This document shows positions 10,301 through 17,873 of a stretch of DNA of 38,742 nucleotides, in pieces (the stretch's first letter is position 1; every line of letters starts with the position of its first letter). The notes below the pieces were generated by a model. That model saw nothing but the letters and a program-made list of their open reading frames with translations. It was not told where the DNA came from and did not search any database. The translations under genes were made by a program, and so were the position numbers. The stretch spans positions 1 to 38,742 of the forward strand of contig REEU01000277.1 in NCBI GenBank assembly GCA_007694905.1, read 5' to 3'. The stretch comes from Gammaproteobacteria bacterium (GTDB lineage: Bacteria; Pseudomonadota; Gammaproteobacteria; Pseudomonadales; Azotimanducaceae).

Positions 10301-11449
10301 AAGGTCATCAACAACACCAGCGGCCACGATGCGGGCGACGAGTTGCTGCGCGCTTTGGTGCCGCGGCTGCGCCATGAACTGCGCGCTGTGCGTTCGGTGC
10401 TGGCGCGGCTCGGCGGGGACGAATTCGGGATTCTGCTCGAACGCTGCAGCAGGGAGGACGGGCTGGCGCTGGCGCAGGCCCTGCGCCGCAGCATAAGTGA
10501 GTTCCGCTTCGAGTGGGGTGACCGCGAGTACGTGCTGACGGCGTCCATCGGCTTCGTTCCGTTCCACAACGACGGGCGTGATGCGGCCACGCTGCTGCAG
10601 CAGGCAGATCAGGCCTGCTATGCGGCGAAGGACGGTGGCCGTAACCGCGTTCAGACCTTCGATGTCCAGGACCGGGAGCTGGCTGCCCGACGTGGCGTCA
10701 TGGAGTGGGTCAGCGAGGTGGACCGGGTCCTCAAGGAGGACCGCATCCGGCTCACCGCCCAGCGCATCGCGCCCATTGGCCGCGGGGAAGCTCCGTCCCA
10801 CTATGAGGTGCTGATGACAGTGCTGGACGCCAGGGGCAAGCCCATGCCGCCCATGGACTTCATCACCGCAGCGGAAACCTACGACCGGATGCCGGCTGTA
10901 GACCGCTGGATCGTCTCCCATACCCTGGATTGGATGGCCGAGCATATTGAGTGGTTGGACGAAGTGCACGGCTTCTCCATCAATCTTTCCGGCGGTTCGC
11001 TGAATGACGAGGGGTTCCTGGATTTCGTGGTGGCGGAGCTCAAGCGCACCAAGGTGCCCACGTCGAAGGTCACGTTCGAGATCACGGAAACGACAGCGAT
11101 CACCAGTATCGAGGGTGCGCGTCGCTTCATGCGGCGACTGAACGAACTTGGCTGCACGTTCTCTCTGGACGACTTCGGAACGGGCCTCGCGTCCTACTCC
11201 TACCTGCGCAACCTCGAGGTGGATTTCGTCAAGATCGACGGCGTGTTCGTCAAGGATCTGGTGGACAACCCGGCGGACTTCGCAGTGGTGAAATCCGTGA
11301 ACGAAATCGCCCACTTCATGGGCAAGCAGACGATCGCGGAGTGCGTTGAAGGCGAGGCGATTCTGGAGCGGCTGCGGGAGATCGGCGTCGATTATGCGCA
11401 GGGCTGGGGTATCGAACGGCCGAAGCCCCTCATCGATTTCTTCCGCTGA
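7361..11449 (+). CDS. PilZ-DUF1631-GGDEF-EAL c-di-GMP protein
   Basis: This is a 1362-residue cytosolic multidomain protein with no membrane segment seen. Residues about 5-110 look like a PilZ c-di-GMP receptor: R7-x3-R11 and a DFCVGG version of the DxSxxG motif with Cys for Ser. Residues about 130-870 resemble DUF1631, interrupted by an acidic/basic low-complexity stretch at about 363-395. A GGDEF domain (about 935-1095) has an intact motif at 1018-1022 but no RxxD I-site. The EAL domain (about 1110-1362) reads EVL at 1149-1151 but keeps the catalytic set: the INLS Asn, FEITE, D1270-D1271, K1291, the AECVE Glu and the AQG Gln. The Arg normally just after EAL is absent. It may therefore bind, make and cleave c-di-GMP; which activity dominates cannot be told from sequence. 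Confidence 0.9.
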   Translation: MSVSERRSEQRQEVLLDAIVHPEKGRTWPSTIVDFCVGGMLLTGVEGSRRSLARAGFNPQRDDIVHIHFSVPELNGARNFRLSAQVARVLENGLGVYFPDGMALRAFQALEGYSRTAKGRRQSDTSRPGEDEPGRLPRLDQEDAARVKTLVHDLSEQALGQLMKATFQRTLEDLLIQARDASNNVRQNVMFGALNVLEQSVGEVSRCVVNDVLGQIDHPVDLETLKQRRQTRGKKGEKRLALVDTDDFEDWLLVADVISRAETRYSQDLLELSLRLAMVAPSWQEKDALPVGPTVISVAFDEALKPLEFEREVRQIVFGCFRDVLIGFLRKFYPALRKSLELSKLFPTVEELVSASQPKRPKPAPKEDEPEEDDDEDDAGAPAGGRQKRRAARRKQGRVAADVASETAAVWGDEQHARPEPAPGDFTRQFAFPAAALAAAQAEAGAYQSATPAQRVRRPDAPIGNIYGAARELMHLQRALPGPDGLPTEAPWSDEVHAAPDTVYREDEILAAFDRLAAQTQSAQGERTPIRRRLEKELAEISGDRRTFSPQQRDALEVVDGLLESIRDDGYLPRVFGNWVDQLEVTYSKLATEDVDFLDTSQTPMHAALRFLDGLAELGTLADAGEGMDPAIQKQVDTLLSQVQRDYDGGPAVFEHALEEIDPLLQRQRRLFEGNLQRVARQSEGSQRLVRARRDVLREVGTRLSGRDVPELVLKLLNPGWRNLLVHSQLRHGTDSREWRDQVELVERLTTALSEDNVDQDEAMQLLTRIAEGLESISFDPGRRGPLIESLRKALLGESQAGPAVQVEQDNTASLLGLEDQLPDSNPTPEGIDDEDERKQWELWLERAKELEVGTWLSEQEDTGRARILTVAWIGDDHSAFTLINRKGVKVHDYDLRNLVSGLHEGRLTILDEAEQPLTERASQRMLQNMHNQLSYQATHDALTGLMNRKEYERRVEQAVIQSEISDAEHAVLFFDLDQFKVINNTSGHDAGDELLRALVPRLRHELRAVRSVLARLGGDEFGILLERCSREDGLALAQALRRSISEFRFEWGDREYVLTASIGFVPFHNDGRDAATLLQQADQACYAAKDGGRNRVQTFDVQDRELAARRGVMEWVSEVDRVLKEDRIRLTAQRIAPIGRGEAPSHYEVLMTVLDARGKPMPPMDFITAAETYDRMPAVDRWIVSHTLDWMAEHIEWLDEVHGFSINLSGGSLNDEGFLDFVVAELKRTKVPTSKVTFEITETTAITSIEGARRFMRRLNELGCTFSLDDFGTGLASYSYLRNLEVDFVKIDGVFVKDLVDNPADFAVVKSVNEIAHFMGKQTIAECVEGEAILERLREIGVDYAQGWGIERPKPLIDFFR

Positions 11450-11473
11450 TCCGCTGCAACGCAACGTGATGCA

Positions 11474-11587
11474 GTGGGAGAGCCCAGGCCGCGCACAGCG
11501 CGGACGGGCCGAGCGTTCGGGGTAGCGCCAGTGATCTGGATCAGTCGTCGATCGCAACGCCGGCCTTCGGCCGACGCTAGCTCCCAC
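11474..11587. repeat. REP-like element bounded by inverted GTGGGAG/CTCCCAC
   Basis: The block starts GTGGGAG (11474-11480) and ends CTCCCAC (11581-11587). Its left 40 bp (11474-11513) is the reverse complement, with one mismatch, of the repeat core found twice near 31281 and 31409. Its right end (about 11549-11590) closely matches 15605-15646 in the second element. It sits between the convergent ends of the DUF1631 gene and argF and may act as a two-way terminator. Confidence 0.8.
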
Positions 11588-11611
11588 TGACACAACGCGA
11601 GGCGCTGGCGT

Positions 11612-12523
11612 TCAGCGCTCGCCGAGCAGAAGCAGTTCGAGCAATGCCTTCTGGGAATGCAAGCGGTTGCCGGCTTCCTCAAACACCACGGAGCGGGAAT
11701 CCTCCAGCAGGTCCTCGGCGATCTCCTGGCCGCGCTTGGCCGGCAGGCAGTGCATGAAGAGCACGTCCCTCGACGCCAGATCCAGCAACTTGCGAGTGAT
11801 CTGATAGCCCTGAAACGCGCGCAGCCGGAGCAGCTGCTCGCCTTCATGGCCCATGGACGACCAGACGTCCGTGACCACCAGATCCGCGTCGCGCACCGCT
11901 TCCTCAGGATCGGTCACGAGCGTCGTGCGACTGCCGTAGCGCGCCATCCAGTCCGCGTTGGGGCGGAAACGCTCGGGTGATGCCACCGTCAGATCGAACT
12001 GGTAGACGTGTGAAGCGATGATGTAACTCTTACACATGTTGAAGCCGTCGCCGACGAAGGCGACCCGCGCATCGCGGATGCTGCCGCGATGATCATGGTA
12101 GGTCTGCATGTCGGCGATGATCTGGCAGGGATGCTGCACCGACGACATGGCGTTGATGACCGGCACGCCGGCGGCGCAGGTGAAGGCGTCGATCTTGCTC
12201 TGATCCGGCGTGCGGATCATCACCACGTCCACCATCTCCGAGAGCACGCGCGCGGCATCGTCCACCAGTTCGCCGCGGCCGAGCTGGGTATCGGCCTCAG
12301 ACAGGAACAGCGCATGGCCGCCGAGCTGCGTCATGCCGGCCTCGAACGCGACCCGCGTCCGGGTGGAGGGCTGCTCGAAGATCATCGCCAGCGTGCGGCC
12401 GCGCAGGGGTTCGTAGCGCAGGCCACGCTGCTTCATCTGTTTGAGCTCGCTGGCGCGGGCCAGCAGACGCTCGTGGGTCGGCAGGTCGAAGTCATCCAGC
12501 GAGATGAAATGGCGCAGCGTCAT
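11612..12523 (-). CDS. argF: Ornithine carbamoyltransferase
   Basis: It joins carbamoyl phosphate and ornithine to give citrulline in arginine synthesis. At 303 residues it is normal length for the family. Carbamoyl-phosphate-binding STRTR is at 53-57, HPCQ at 131-134, the SMG loop within SMGHE at 223-227, and the catalytic HCLP-x2-RG at 258-265. The start codon lies 20 bp after the argD stop, so argD-argF form one operon. The 3' end faces the DUF1631 gene across a REP-like repeat. The anabolic role is inferred from the neighbouring argD. Confidence 0.96.
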   Translation of the reverse strand: MTLRHFISLDDFDLPTHERLLARASELKQMKQRGLRYEPLRGRTLAMIFEQPSTRTRVAFEAGMTQLGGHALFLSEADTQLGRGELVDDAARVLSEMVDVVMIRTPDQSKIDAFTCAAGVPVINAMSSVQHPCQIIADMQTYHDHRGSIRDARVAFVGDGFNMCKSYIIASHVYQFDLTVASPERFRPNADWMARYGSRTTLVTDPEEAVRDADLVVTDVWSSMGHEGEQLLRLRAFQGYQITRKLLDLASRDVLFMHCLPAKRGQEIAEDLLEDSRSVVFEEAGNRLHSQKALLELLLLGER

Positions 12524-12543
12524 GATGGTCGTCCGGTATGGAG

Positions 12544-13713
12544 TCAGGGCAGGGCGCAGATCAGCGTTGCGACCCGGTCGACCAGGTCGTCAGCTTCGGC
12601 GTCCGTCAGGATCAGCGGCGGCAACAGCCGCACCACCCGTTCCTGGGTGACGTTGAGGAGCAGGCCGGAGTCGAGTGCCTGACGCACGAGATCGGGGGCA
12701 GGCGCGCTGAGCTCGATGCCGATCATCAGGCCGCGGCCACGTATCTCGACCACCTGATTGCTGCCGGCCAGTGCTTCTTCGAGGCCGCTGCGGATGCGGG
12801 TGCCGAGGTTGTCTGCCCGCGCGTAGAGTCCATCCTCGAGCGCATCGAGGGTGGCCAACGCTGCGGCGGCCGCGAGTGGATTACCACCGAATGTGGAGCC
12901 GTGATTACCGGGGCCGAGCACGTCTGCAGCCTTGCCCCGCGCGAGGCAGACGCCGATGGGCACGCCGTTGGCGATGCCCTTGGCGACGGTGACCACGTCC
13001 GGAAGGATGCTGCTGTGCTGATAGGCGAACAGGCGGCCGGTGCGTCCGGAGCCGGTCTGCACTTCATCGAGCATCAGCAGCCACTCGTGCTCATCGCACA
13101 GCGTGCGCATCGCTTCCAGGTAGCCGTCGGGCGGCATCTGAATTCCGCCCTCGCCCTGGATCGGTTCCATGAGGATCGCGACCACTTCCTGCTGGTTGTC
13201 GGCAATGCGGCGCACCGCTTCTACATCACCGTACGGCGCACGCACAAAACCTTTTAGTAACGGCTCGAAGCCCGCCTGCACCTTGCGGTTGCCGGTGGCC
13301 GTGAGGGTGGCCATGGTGCGGCCGTGGAATGCGCCTTCCATCACCACGATGGTGGGTTGCTTGAAGCCGCGCTTGTGGCCGTAGAGCCGAGCGAGCTTGA
13401 TGGCCGCTTCATTTGCTTCCGCGCCGGAGTTGCCGAAGAAGGCCTTGTCCATGCTGGCTGCCTGGCACAGGCGTTCGGCCAGGGTTTCCTGCAACGGGAT
13501 GCGGTACAGGTTCGAGGTGTGGACCAGGGTGCGGGCCTGATGCGCGACGGCGTCGGCGACGCCTGCATGGGCATGACCGAGACCACACACCGCGATGCCG
13601 CAGAGGGCATCGAGGTAGCGGCGACCTTCGGTGTCTACGAGCCAGGCGCCTTCGCCCCGTTCGAACGCAACGGGCAGGCGTCCGTAGGTCTGCATCAAGG
13701 CGGCGTCGGTCAT
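12544..13713 (-). CDS. argD: Acetylornithine aminotransferase (class III, PLP)
   Basis: It transfers the amino group to N-acetylglutamate semialdehyde in arginine synthesis and may also act on succinyldiaminopimelate semialdehyde. It has 389 residues. The PLP-binding lysine is K245 in VAKGIANG, preceded by DEVQTG (216-221). The NSGAEANEAAIKLAR segment is at 95-109 and STFGGNP follows. ATG 13713 is chosen for the GGGA five bases upstream. It is first in a two-gene operon with argF and diverges from the hydantoinase gene. The context with argF and argG favours ArgD over the catabolic paralogues AstC or GabT. Confidence 0.94.
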   Translation of the reverse strand: MTDAALMQTYGRLPVAFERGEGAWLVDTEGRRYLDALCGIAVCGLGHAHAGVADAVAHQARTLVHTSNLYRIPLQETLAERLCQAASMDKAFFGNSGAEANEAAIKLARLYGHKRGFKQPTIVVMEGAFHGRTMATLTATGNRKVQAGFEPLLKGFVRAPYGDVEAVRRIADNQQEVVAILMEPIQGEGGIQMPPDGYLEAMRTLCDEHEWLLMLDEVQTGSGRTGRLFAYQHSSILPDVVTVAKGIANGVPIGVCLARGKAADVLGPGNHGSTFGGNPLAAAAALATLDALEDGLYARADNLGTRIRSGLEEALAGSNQVVEIRGRGLMIGIELSAPAPDLVRQALDSGLLLNVTQERVVRLLPPLILTDAEADDLVDRVATLICALP

Positions 13714-13761
13714 GATTCCCTGTTGCTCCCCGGCCCGTACAATGGAAGGACCCAAACAATA

Positions 13762-13782
13762 CCGGCGGCATCGCGCCGCCGG
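13762..13782. other. GC-rich hairpin in the argD 5' leader
   Basis: CCGGCGGC (13762-13769) and GCCGCCGG (13775-13782) pair perfectly around a 5-base loop. On the argD strand the hairpin would sit at the very 5' end of the mRNA. It is not placed to terminate any gene. Its role could be mRNA stability; no arginine-box sequence was recognised. Confidence 0.45.
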
Positions 13783-13792
13783 AAAACCGCGC

Positions 13793-13821
13793 ACTATAGC
13801 GACGGGCATGAGCCCGCGCAA
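13793..13821 (-). promoter_or_regulatory. Probable argD promoter
   Basis: Read on the minus strand there is TTGCGC (-35, 13816-13821), a 17-bp spacer, and TATAGT (-10, 13793-13798). The transcript would start near 13786, just before a perfect 8-bp GC hairpin at 13762-13782, leaving a leader of about 73 nt before argD. Confidence 0.45.
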
Positions 13822-13837
13822 CGGCTTCGGAGCGGAC

Positions 13838-15418
13838 ATGGACGGCATCGAACTCGCGCTGCTCGAACGGCGCACCCAGGCCATCTGCGACGAGATGGGC
13901 GTGGTGCTGAAGCGGACCGCGTTTTCACCGAACATCAAACACCGGCTGGACTTCTCCTGTGCGCTGTTCGACGCCGACGGGGAACTATTCGCCCAGGCCG
14001 CACACATTCCGGTCCACCTCGGCAGCATGGCCTTTGCCATGGCCGACGTGGTGGAAAGCATCGCCTGGGAGCCCGGCGACATCGCCATGTTCAACGACCC
14101 CTTCCTCGGTGGCACGCACCTGCCGGACGTGACGGTGGTGACGCCGGTGTTTGCAGAGGACGCGCTGATCGGCTTCTCGGCGAACCGGGCCCATCACGCG
14201 GATATCGGTGCCGATCAGCCGGGCTCCATGCCGCTGTCCACGACGCTCGAGGAGGAGGGCGCGGTGATTCCGCCCATGCTGCTGCTGCGGGCGCGCAAGG
14301 TTCCAGAGCAGGCGGCGCAGATGCTCGCCCGCCTGGCCGGCGATGACGGTCAAGCGGCCGTGGCGGCCGGTCTAGAAGCGTGGCAGGAACGACCGGAGCT
14401 GGCGGATTTCTTCGCTCAGGTCTCCAGTGCCAGGGTGGGTGCCGAGCGCATGCTGGCGCTGGTGGAACGGCTGGGTGTGGATGCGTTCTGCAGCGGCATG
14501 GCCGCGCTGAACGAGTACGCCGAACGGCTGGCGAGGGAAGCGCTTGGGACGCTGCCGAAGGGGGACTGGTCAGCAGAAGACCTCCTCGATGGCGATGGCA
14601 TCAGCAGCGAGGACATTCCGATCCGTGCCTGTATTCGGGTGCGCGAAGACAGCGTGGAGGTGGATTTCACCGGCACCGGTGCTCAGGTGGCGGGCAATCT
14701 GAATTGTCCGTTATCGGTGGCAGCCGCGGCGGTGTTCTACGTGTTCCGCTGTCTGATGCCTGCGCACACGCCGGCGTCCGCGGGCGCATTCCGGCCCATC
14801 CGACTCAGCGCACCGGAAGGCTCGCTGCTCAATGCCCGGCGCCCGGCGGCGGTCGCGGCAGGTAACGTGGAGACATCCATGCGGGTGGTGGATGTATTGC
14901 TCAAGGCGCTGGCGCCGGCCCTGTCGGGACGGATTCCCGCTGCGTCCCAGGGCACCATGAACAACCTTGCCATGGGCGCCCGGGGTGCAGACGGGCACTG
15001 GAATTACTACGAGACCCTGGCCGGCGGGACCGGTGCGCATGCCGGCGGGCCTGGACTGCATGCGGTGCACAGTCACATGACGAATACGTTGAATACGCCG
15101 GTGGAAAGTCTCGAAGCCCACTACCCACTGCAGGTGCAGCGTTACGCACTGCGTCGCGGTTCGGGCGGCGCGGGGCGCCATGCCGGCGGCGACGGGGTGA
15201 TCAGGGAATACGCTTTTCTCGCGCCGGCCGAGGTGAGTCTGCTGACTGAGCGGCGCCGGCATGCGCCCTGGGGGCTCGACGGTGGTGAGTCGGGGCGTCC
15301 GGGCGCGGATCGTCTCAACGGCGAGCCGCTTCCAGGCAAGGCCAGTTTCCGGGTCGAGGCCGGCGACGTCCTCACGCTGGAAACTCCCGGCGGCGGCGGT
15401 TACGGCAAACCCGACTGA
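13838..15418 (+). CDS. Hydantoinase B / 5-oxoprolinase-type protein, orphan
   Basis: This 526-residue cytosolic protein is of the HyuB family, the B half of ATP-dependent N-methylhydantoinase and 5-oxoprolinase enzymes. The N-terminal IELALLERR...KRTAFSPNIKHRLDFSCALFD region, then HIPVHLGSM, FNDPFLGGTHLPD, VDFTGTG and the Gly-rich end ETPGGGGYG are all typical. Start ATG 13838 is chosen because GGAG lies five bases upstream; ATG 13808 is an in-frame alternative. HyuB normally works with HyuA, encoded next door or fused, and no HyuA is found here, so its substrate is unknown. It diverges from argD and ends against a repeat region. Confidence 0.85.
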   Translation: MDGIELALLERRTQAICDEMGVVLKRTAFSPNIKHRLDFSCALFDADGELFAQAAHIPVHLGSMAFAMADVVESIAWEPGDIAMFNDPFLGGTHLPDVTVVTPVFAEDALIGFSANRAHHADIGADQPGSMPLSTTLEEEGAVIPPMLLLRARKVPEQAAQMLARLAGDDGQAAVAAGLEAWQERPELADFFAQVSSARVGAERMLALVERLGVDAFCSGMAALNEYAERLAREALGTLPKGDWSAEDLLDGDGISSEDIPIRACIRVREDSVEVDFTGTGAQVAGNLNCPLSVAAAAVFYVFRCLMPAHTPASAGAFRPIRLSAPEGSLLNARRPAAVAAGNVETSMRVVDVLLKALAPALSGRIPAASQGTMNNLAMGARGADGHWNYYETLAGGTGAHAGGPGLHAVHSHMTNTLNTPVESLEAHYPLQVQRYALRRGSGGAGRHAGGDGVIREYAFLAPAEVSLLTERRRHAPWGLDGGESGRPGADRLNGEPLPGKASFRVEAGDVLTLETPGGGGYGKPD

Positions 15419-15465
15419 CACGAGGCGTTGCGCTGTAACGGGGCGATGTGCTCGAACGAGGCGCA

Positions 15466-15643
15466 GTGGGAGCTGGCGTCCGCGGCCCGATCCGCCGGGA
15501 GCGGATCGGGTCAGCTTCAGCTGCCCCGAAGGGGCGCAAGCCATGGAAGGCTTGCGACCGCGGGCGTCGCGATCTGTGTCACGCTCGGATTCGCGGGCAG
15601 TCCGCGATCGCAACGCCGGCCTGCGGCCGACGTTCGCTCCCAC
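15466..15643. repeat. REP-like structured repeat block with serial hairpins
   Basis: The block is bounded by GTGGGAGC (15466-15473) and GCTCCCAC (15636-15643). Inside are three perfect hairpins: CCCGATCCGC/GCGGATCGGG (15486-15510), GCCCC/GGGGC (15523-15535) and CGCAAGCC/GGCTTGCG (15535-15556). Its right end matches the right end of the repeat near 11549-11590. It fills most of the 282-bp gap between two convergent genes. No coding capacity is supported there. Confidence 0.75.
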
Positions 15644-15700
15644 TGACGCATTGCGGAATCGAGGCGCTTCGCTTGAACGCAGCGGGCGTCGCGATGTGCA

Positions 15701-16837
15701 TCAGCGGCGCGCTGCGATCGCGGCCTGCATGCGCCGGATGCCTTCCTCCAGCATGGGCGGCGCGCAGCCGAAGTTGAAGCGGACGAAGCCCGGGCTGCCG
15801 AACTGGGCGCCGGGTGAGAGCCCGACGCCGGCATCCTCGAAGAAGCGATGCGGATCCTCCACCTCCAGACCACGGGCATCGATCCACGCGAGACAGGTGG
15901 CCTCCACCGGCGTCATGGTAAGTCCCGGCATGGCGGCGACCGCCTCCTGCAGCCGGTCCCGGTTCTCCCGCAGCCGGATCAGCAGCGCCTCGCGCCAGGC
16001 GGCGCCATGCCGGTAGGCGGCCTCGGCTGCCGTGATCGCCAGCGGGCCCACATGAGCCATGAACCCGCTGGCGGATGCCCGGAAGCGGGCGCGCAGGTCC
16101 GGGTCGGGAATGATGGCGAAGCCGAAGCCGAGCCCTGGCATGTTGTAGGTCTTGGTGGGCGCCATCAGGGTGATGCTGCGGCGGGCGATCTCCGGCGCCA
16201 GGCTGGCGATGGGCAGGTGCCGGCAGGTCTCCTCGAGGACCAGCCCCGCGTGAATCTCGTCACTGCAGATGATCAGGTCGTGGCGTTCGGCCACCGCGGC
16301 CAGCGCCAGTAACTCCTCCCGGGTATAGACCCGGCCGGTGGGATTCTGCGGATTGCACAACAGGAAGAGCCGGCTGCGGGGGTCAAGGCTCGCCTGCAGC
16401 CCAGCGAGGTCCATCTCCCAGCGGTCGCCGCGGCGAAGCAGCTGCATCCGCTGGCACTGGCGCTCGGCATTGCCGGGCGCGGACAGGAACGGAAAGTAGA
16501 TGGGCACCGCTGTGATGACGCCGTCGCCGGGTGCGCCCACGGCGCGGCAGGCCACGTTCAGGCCGGGGACGACGCCGGGCAGCCAGATCAGCCAGTCCGG
16601 CTGCACCGCCCAGCCGTAGTCCCGGGCCAGATGCTCGATGATCTGCTCCCGCAGCGTGTCGGGGACGTTGGTGTAGCCGAAGATGCCGTGCTCGACCCGG
16701 GCCTTGAGTGCCTCGGTCACCGCCGGGGGCGAAGGGAACTCCATGTCCGCCACCCAGAACGGCAGCACGCCGCGCCCGGCGTAGCGCTCCCACTTGCTGG
16801 CCGCTGTGCCGCGACGGTCGATCGGAATTTCGAACAT
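15701..16837 (-). CDS. MalY/PatB-type PLP aminotransferase or cystathionine beta-lyase
   Basis: This is a 378-residue fold-type I PLP enzyme of the MalY/PatB C-S lyase branch. Features seen are the N-terminal WVADMEF (28-34), typical of this branch, NPQNPTG at 162-168, SDEIH at 192-196, and the Schiff-base lysine K229 in APTKTYN. Members cleave cystathionine or other S-cysteine conjugates to thiol, pyruvate and ammonia. Some act instead as aminotransferases, so the substrate is open. ATG 16837 gives the usual N-terminus, though its ribosome-binding site is weak. It is a single gene, divergent from grxD, with no methionine genes beside it. Confidence 0.85.
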   Translation of the reverse strand: MFEIPIDRRGTAASKWERYAGRGVLPFWVADMEFPSPPAVTEALKARVEHGIFGYTNVPDTLREQIIEHLARDYGWAVQPDWLIWLPGVVPGLNVACRAVGAPGDGVITAVPIYFPFLSAPGNAERQCQRMQLLRRGDRWEMDLAGLQASLDPRSRLFLLCNPQNPTGRVYTREELLALAAVAERHDLIICSDEIHAGLVLEETCRHLPIASLAPEIARRSITLMAPTKTYNMPGLGFGFAIIPDPDLRARFRASASGFMAHVGPLAITAAEAAYRHGAAWREALLIRLRENRDRLQEAVAAMPGLTMTPVEATCLAWIDARGLEVEDPHRFFEDAGVGLSPGAQFGSPGFVRFNFGCAPPMLEEGIRRMQAAIAARR

Positions 16838-16866
16838 GGCTGGAATGAGAGCATAACTTGCGGCAT

Positions 16867-16896
16867 TTGGACATGGCCCGGCGTCCGGTGGACAAT
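16867..16896 (+). promoter_or_regulatory. Possible grxD promoter
   Basis: TTGGAC (16867-16872), 18-bp spacer, GACAAT (16891-16896). The match is only partial (three and four of six positions), but the site lies 56 bp before grxD with the right spacing. Confidence 0.3.
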
Positions 16897-16951
16897 GGGG
16901 AGGTTCCATCATGCAACGCAAGACCACCGCAACCCTAAGACGAGGACGCTC

Positions 16952-17293
16952 ATGGATATCATGGACACCCTGCGTGAGCAGATCGAAAGCAACTCCATCA
17001 TTCTCTACATGAAGGGGTCACCCCAGGCGCCCCAGTGCGGCTTCAGCGCGCGCACGGTGCAGGCGGTGATGGCCTGCGGTGAACGCTTTGCCTTCGTGGA
17101 CGTACTGGCGCATCCGGAGATCCGCGCCAACCTGCCGAAGTACGGCGACTGGCCCACGTTCCCCCAGCTCTGGGTGGGCGGCGAACTGGTGGGTGGCTGT
17201 GACATCGTCGCGGAAATGTACGAAAACGGCGAACTGCAGGAGCTGATCAAAGCTGCTGCAGAGAAGGCAGGGACGGCCGAGGCCAAGGAGTAA
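16952..17293 (+). CDS. grxD: Monothiol glutaredoxin (CGFS type)
   Basis: This 113-residue cytosolic monothiol glutaredoxin has the CGFS active site at 29-32 and Lys21 in the preceding YMKG. The later WPTFPQLWV and GG-x-D segments bind glutathione. Proteins of this type carry a glutathione-ligated [2Fe-2S] cluster as a dimer and deliver Fe-S clusters rather than reduce disulfides. Start ATG 16952 is supported by GAGGA ending six bases upstream; ATG 16961 is a weaker alternative. It is a single gene convergent with bfr across a strong hairpin. Its place among bfr, bfd and the other iron genes fits Fe-S handling. Confidence 0.96.
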   Translation: MDIMDTLREQIESNSIILYMKGSPQAPQCGFSARTVQAVMACGERFAFVDVLAHPEIRANLPKYGDWPTFPQLWVGGELVGGCDIVAEMYENGELQELIKAAAEKAGTAEAKE

Positions 17294-17307
17294 CGGGAGT
17301 CAGCGCT

Positions 17308-17335
17308 GCGGGCGGCGCGACGCGCCGCCCGCTTT
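17308..17335. terminator. Bidirectional intrinsic terminator between grxD and bfr
   Basis: A GC hairpin with arms GCGGGCGGCGCG (17308-17319) and CGCGCCGCCCGC (17321-17332) is followed by TTT. It lies midway between two convergent stop codons and could serve both genes. The U-tract is short. Confidence 0.75.
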
Positions 17336-17340
17336 GATCG

Positions 17341-17808
17341 TCAGCTTGCTGCGGACTGCAGGTAGTTCTCGAGACCCATGTTGTCCATCAGGGCGAGCTG
17401 GGTTTCGAGCCAGTCCACGTGCTCCTCCTCGGAGTCGAGGATCTTGCGCAGCAGGTCGCGGGTGACGAAGTCGCGGGTCTCCTCGCACATGGCGATGCCG
17501 TCCCTCAGGTCCGGGATGGCGATCATCTCCAGGGCGAGGTCGCACTCGAGTATCTCCCGCACGGTCTCGCCGATGCGCAGCCGCCCTAAATCCTGCAGGT
17601 TCGGCAGACCCTCCAGGAACAGGATCCGCTTGACCAGCTCGTCCGCGTGCTTCATCTCGTCGATGGATTCCTCGTACTCGTGCTTGCCGAGGCGCGTGTA
17701 ACCCTGGTCATCGAGCATGCGGGCGTGGAGGAAATACTGGTTGATGGCCACCAGCTCGTTGCCGAGCACCTTGTTGAGCTGGGCAATGATCTTCGCGTCA
17801 CCTTTCAT
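17341..17808 (-). CDS. bfr: Bacterioferritin
   Basis: This 155-residue haem-containing ferritin assembles as a 24-mer and stores iron. All ferroxidase ligands sit at the E. coli numbers: E18, E51, H54, E94, E127 and H130. The haem-ligating M52 is present, so this is a haem-binding, catalytically complete subunit. The ATG at 17808 has GAGG with suitable spacing. It lies 119 bp downstream of bfd on the same strand and has its own likely promoter. Its 3' end meets grxD at a shared terminator. Confidence 0.97.
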   Translation of the reverse strand: MKGDAKIIAQLNKVLGNELVAINQYFLHARMLDDQGYTRLGKHEYEESIDEMKHADELVKRILFLEGLPNLQDLGRLRIGETVREILECDLALEMIAIPDLRDGIAMCEETRDFVTRDLLRKILDSEEEHVDWLETQLALMDNMGLENYLQSAAS

Positions 17809-17873
17809 GGATCGACCTCAAAGCTGGGCAGAAGCGCCCATGATCCGCAGACCATCGCGACGCGTCAAGCGTA

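Noticed and set aside
9887-11593. 568-codon open frame opposite the GGDEF-EAL end
   Set aside because: The opposite strand carries intact catalytic motifs; this frame has none.
11450-11611. Insertion-sequence remnant
   Set aside because: No transposase coding or terminal duplication is seen. The GTGGGAG/CTCCCAC ends and the repeated core fit a REP-like element instead.
16631-16951. Long N-terminal extension of grxD
   Set aside because: It overlaps the divergent aminotransferase gene. The conserved glutaredoxin begins at ATG 16952 behind a good ribosome-binding site.
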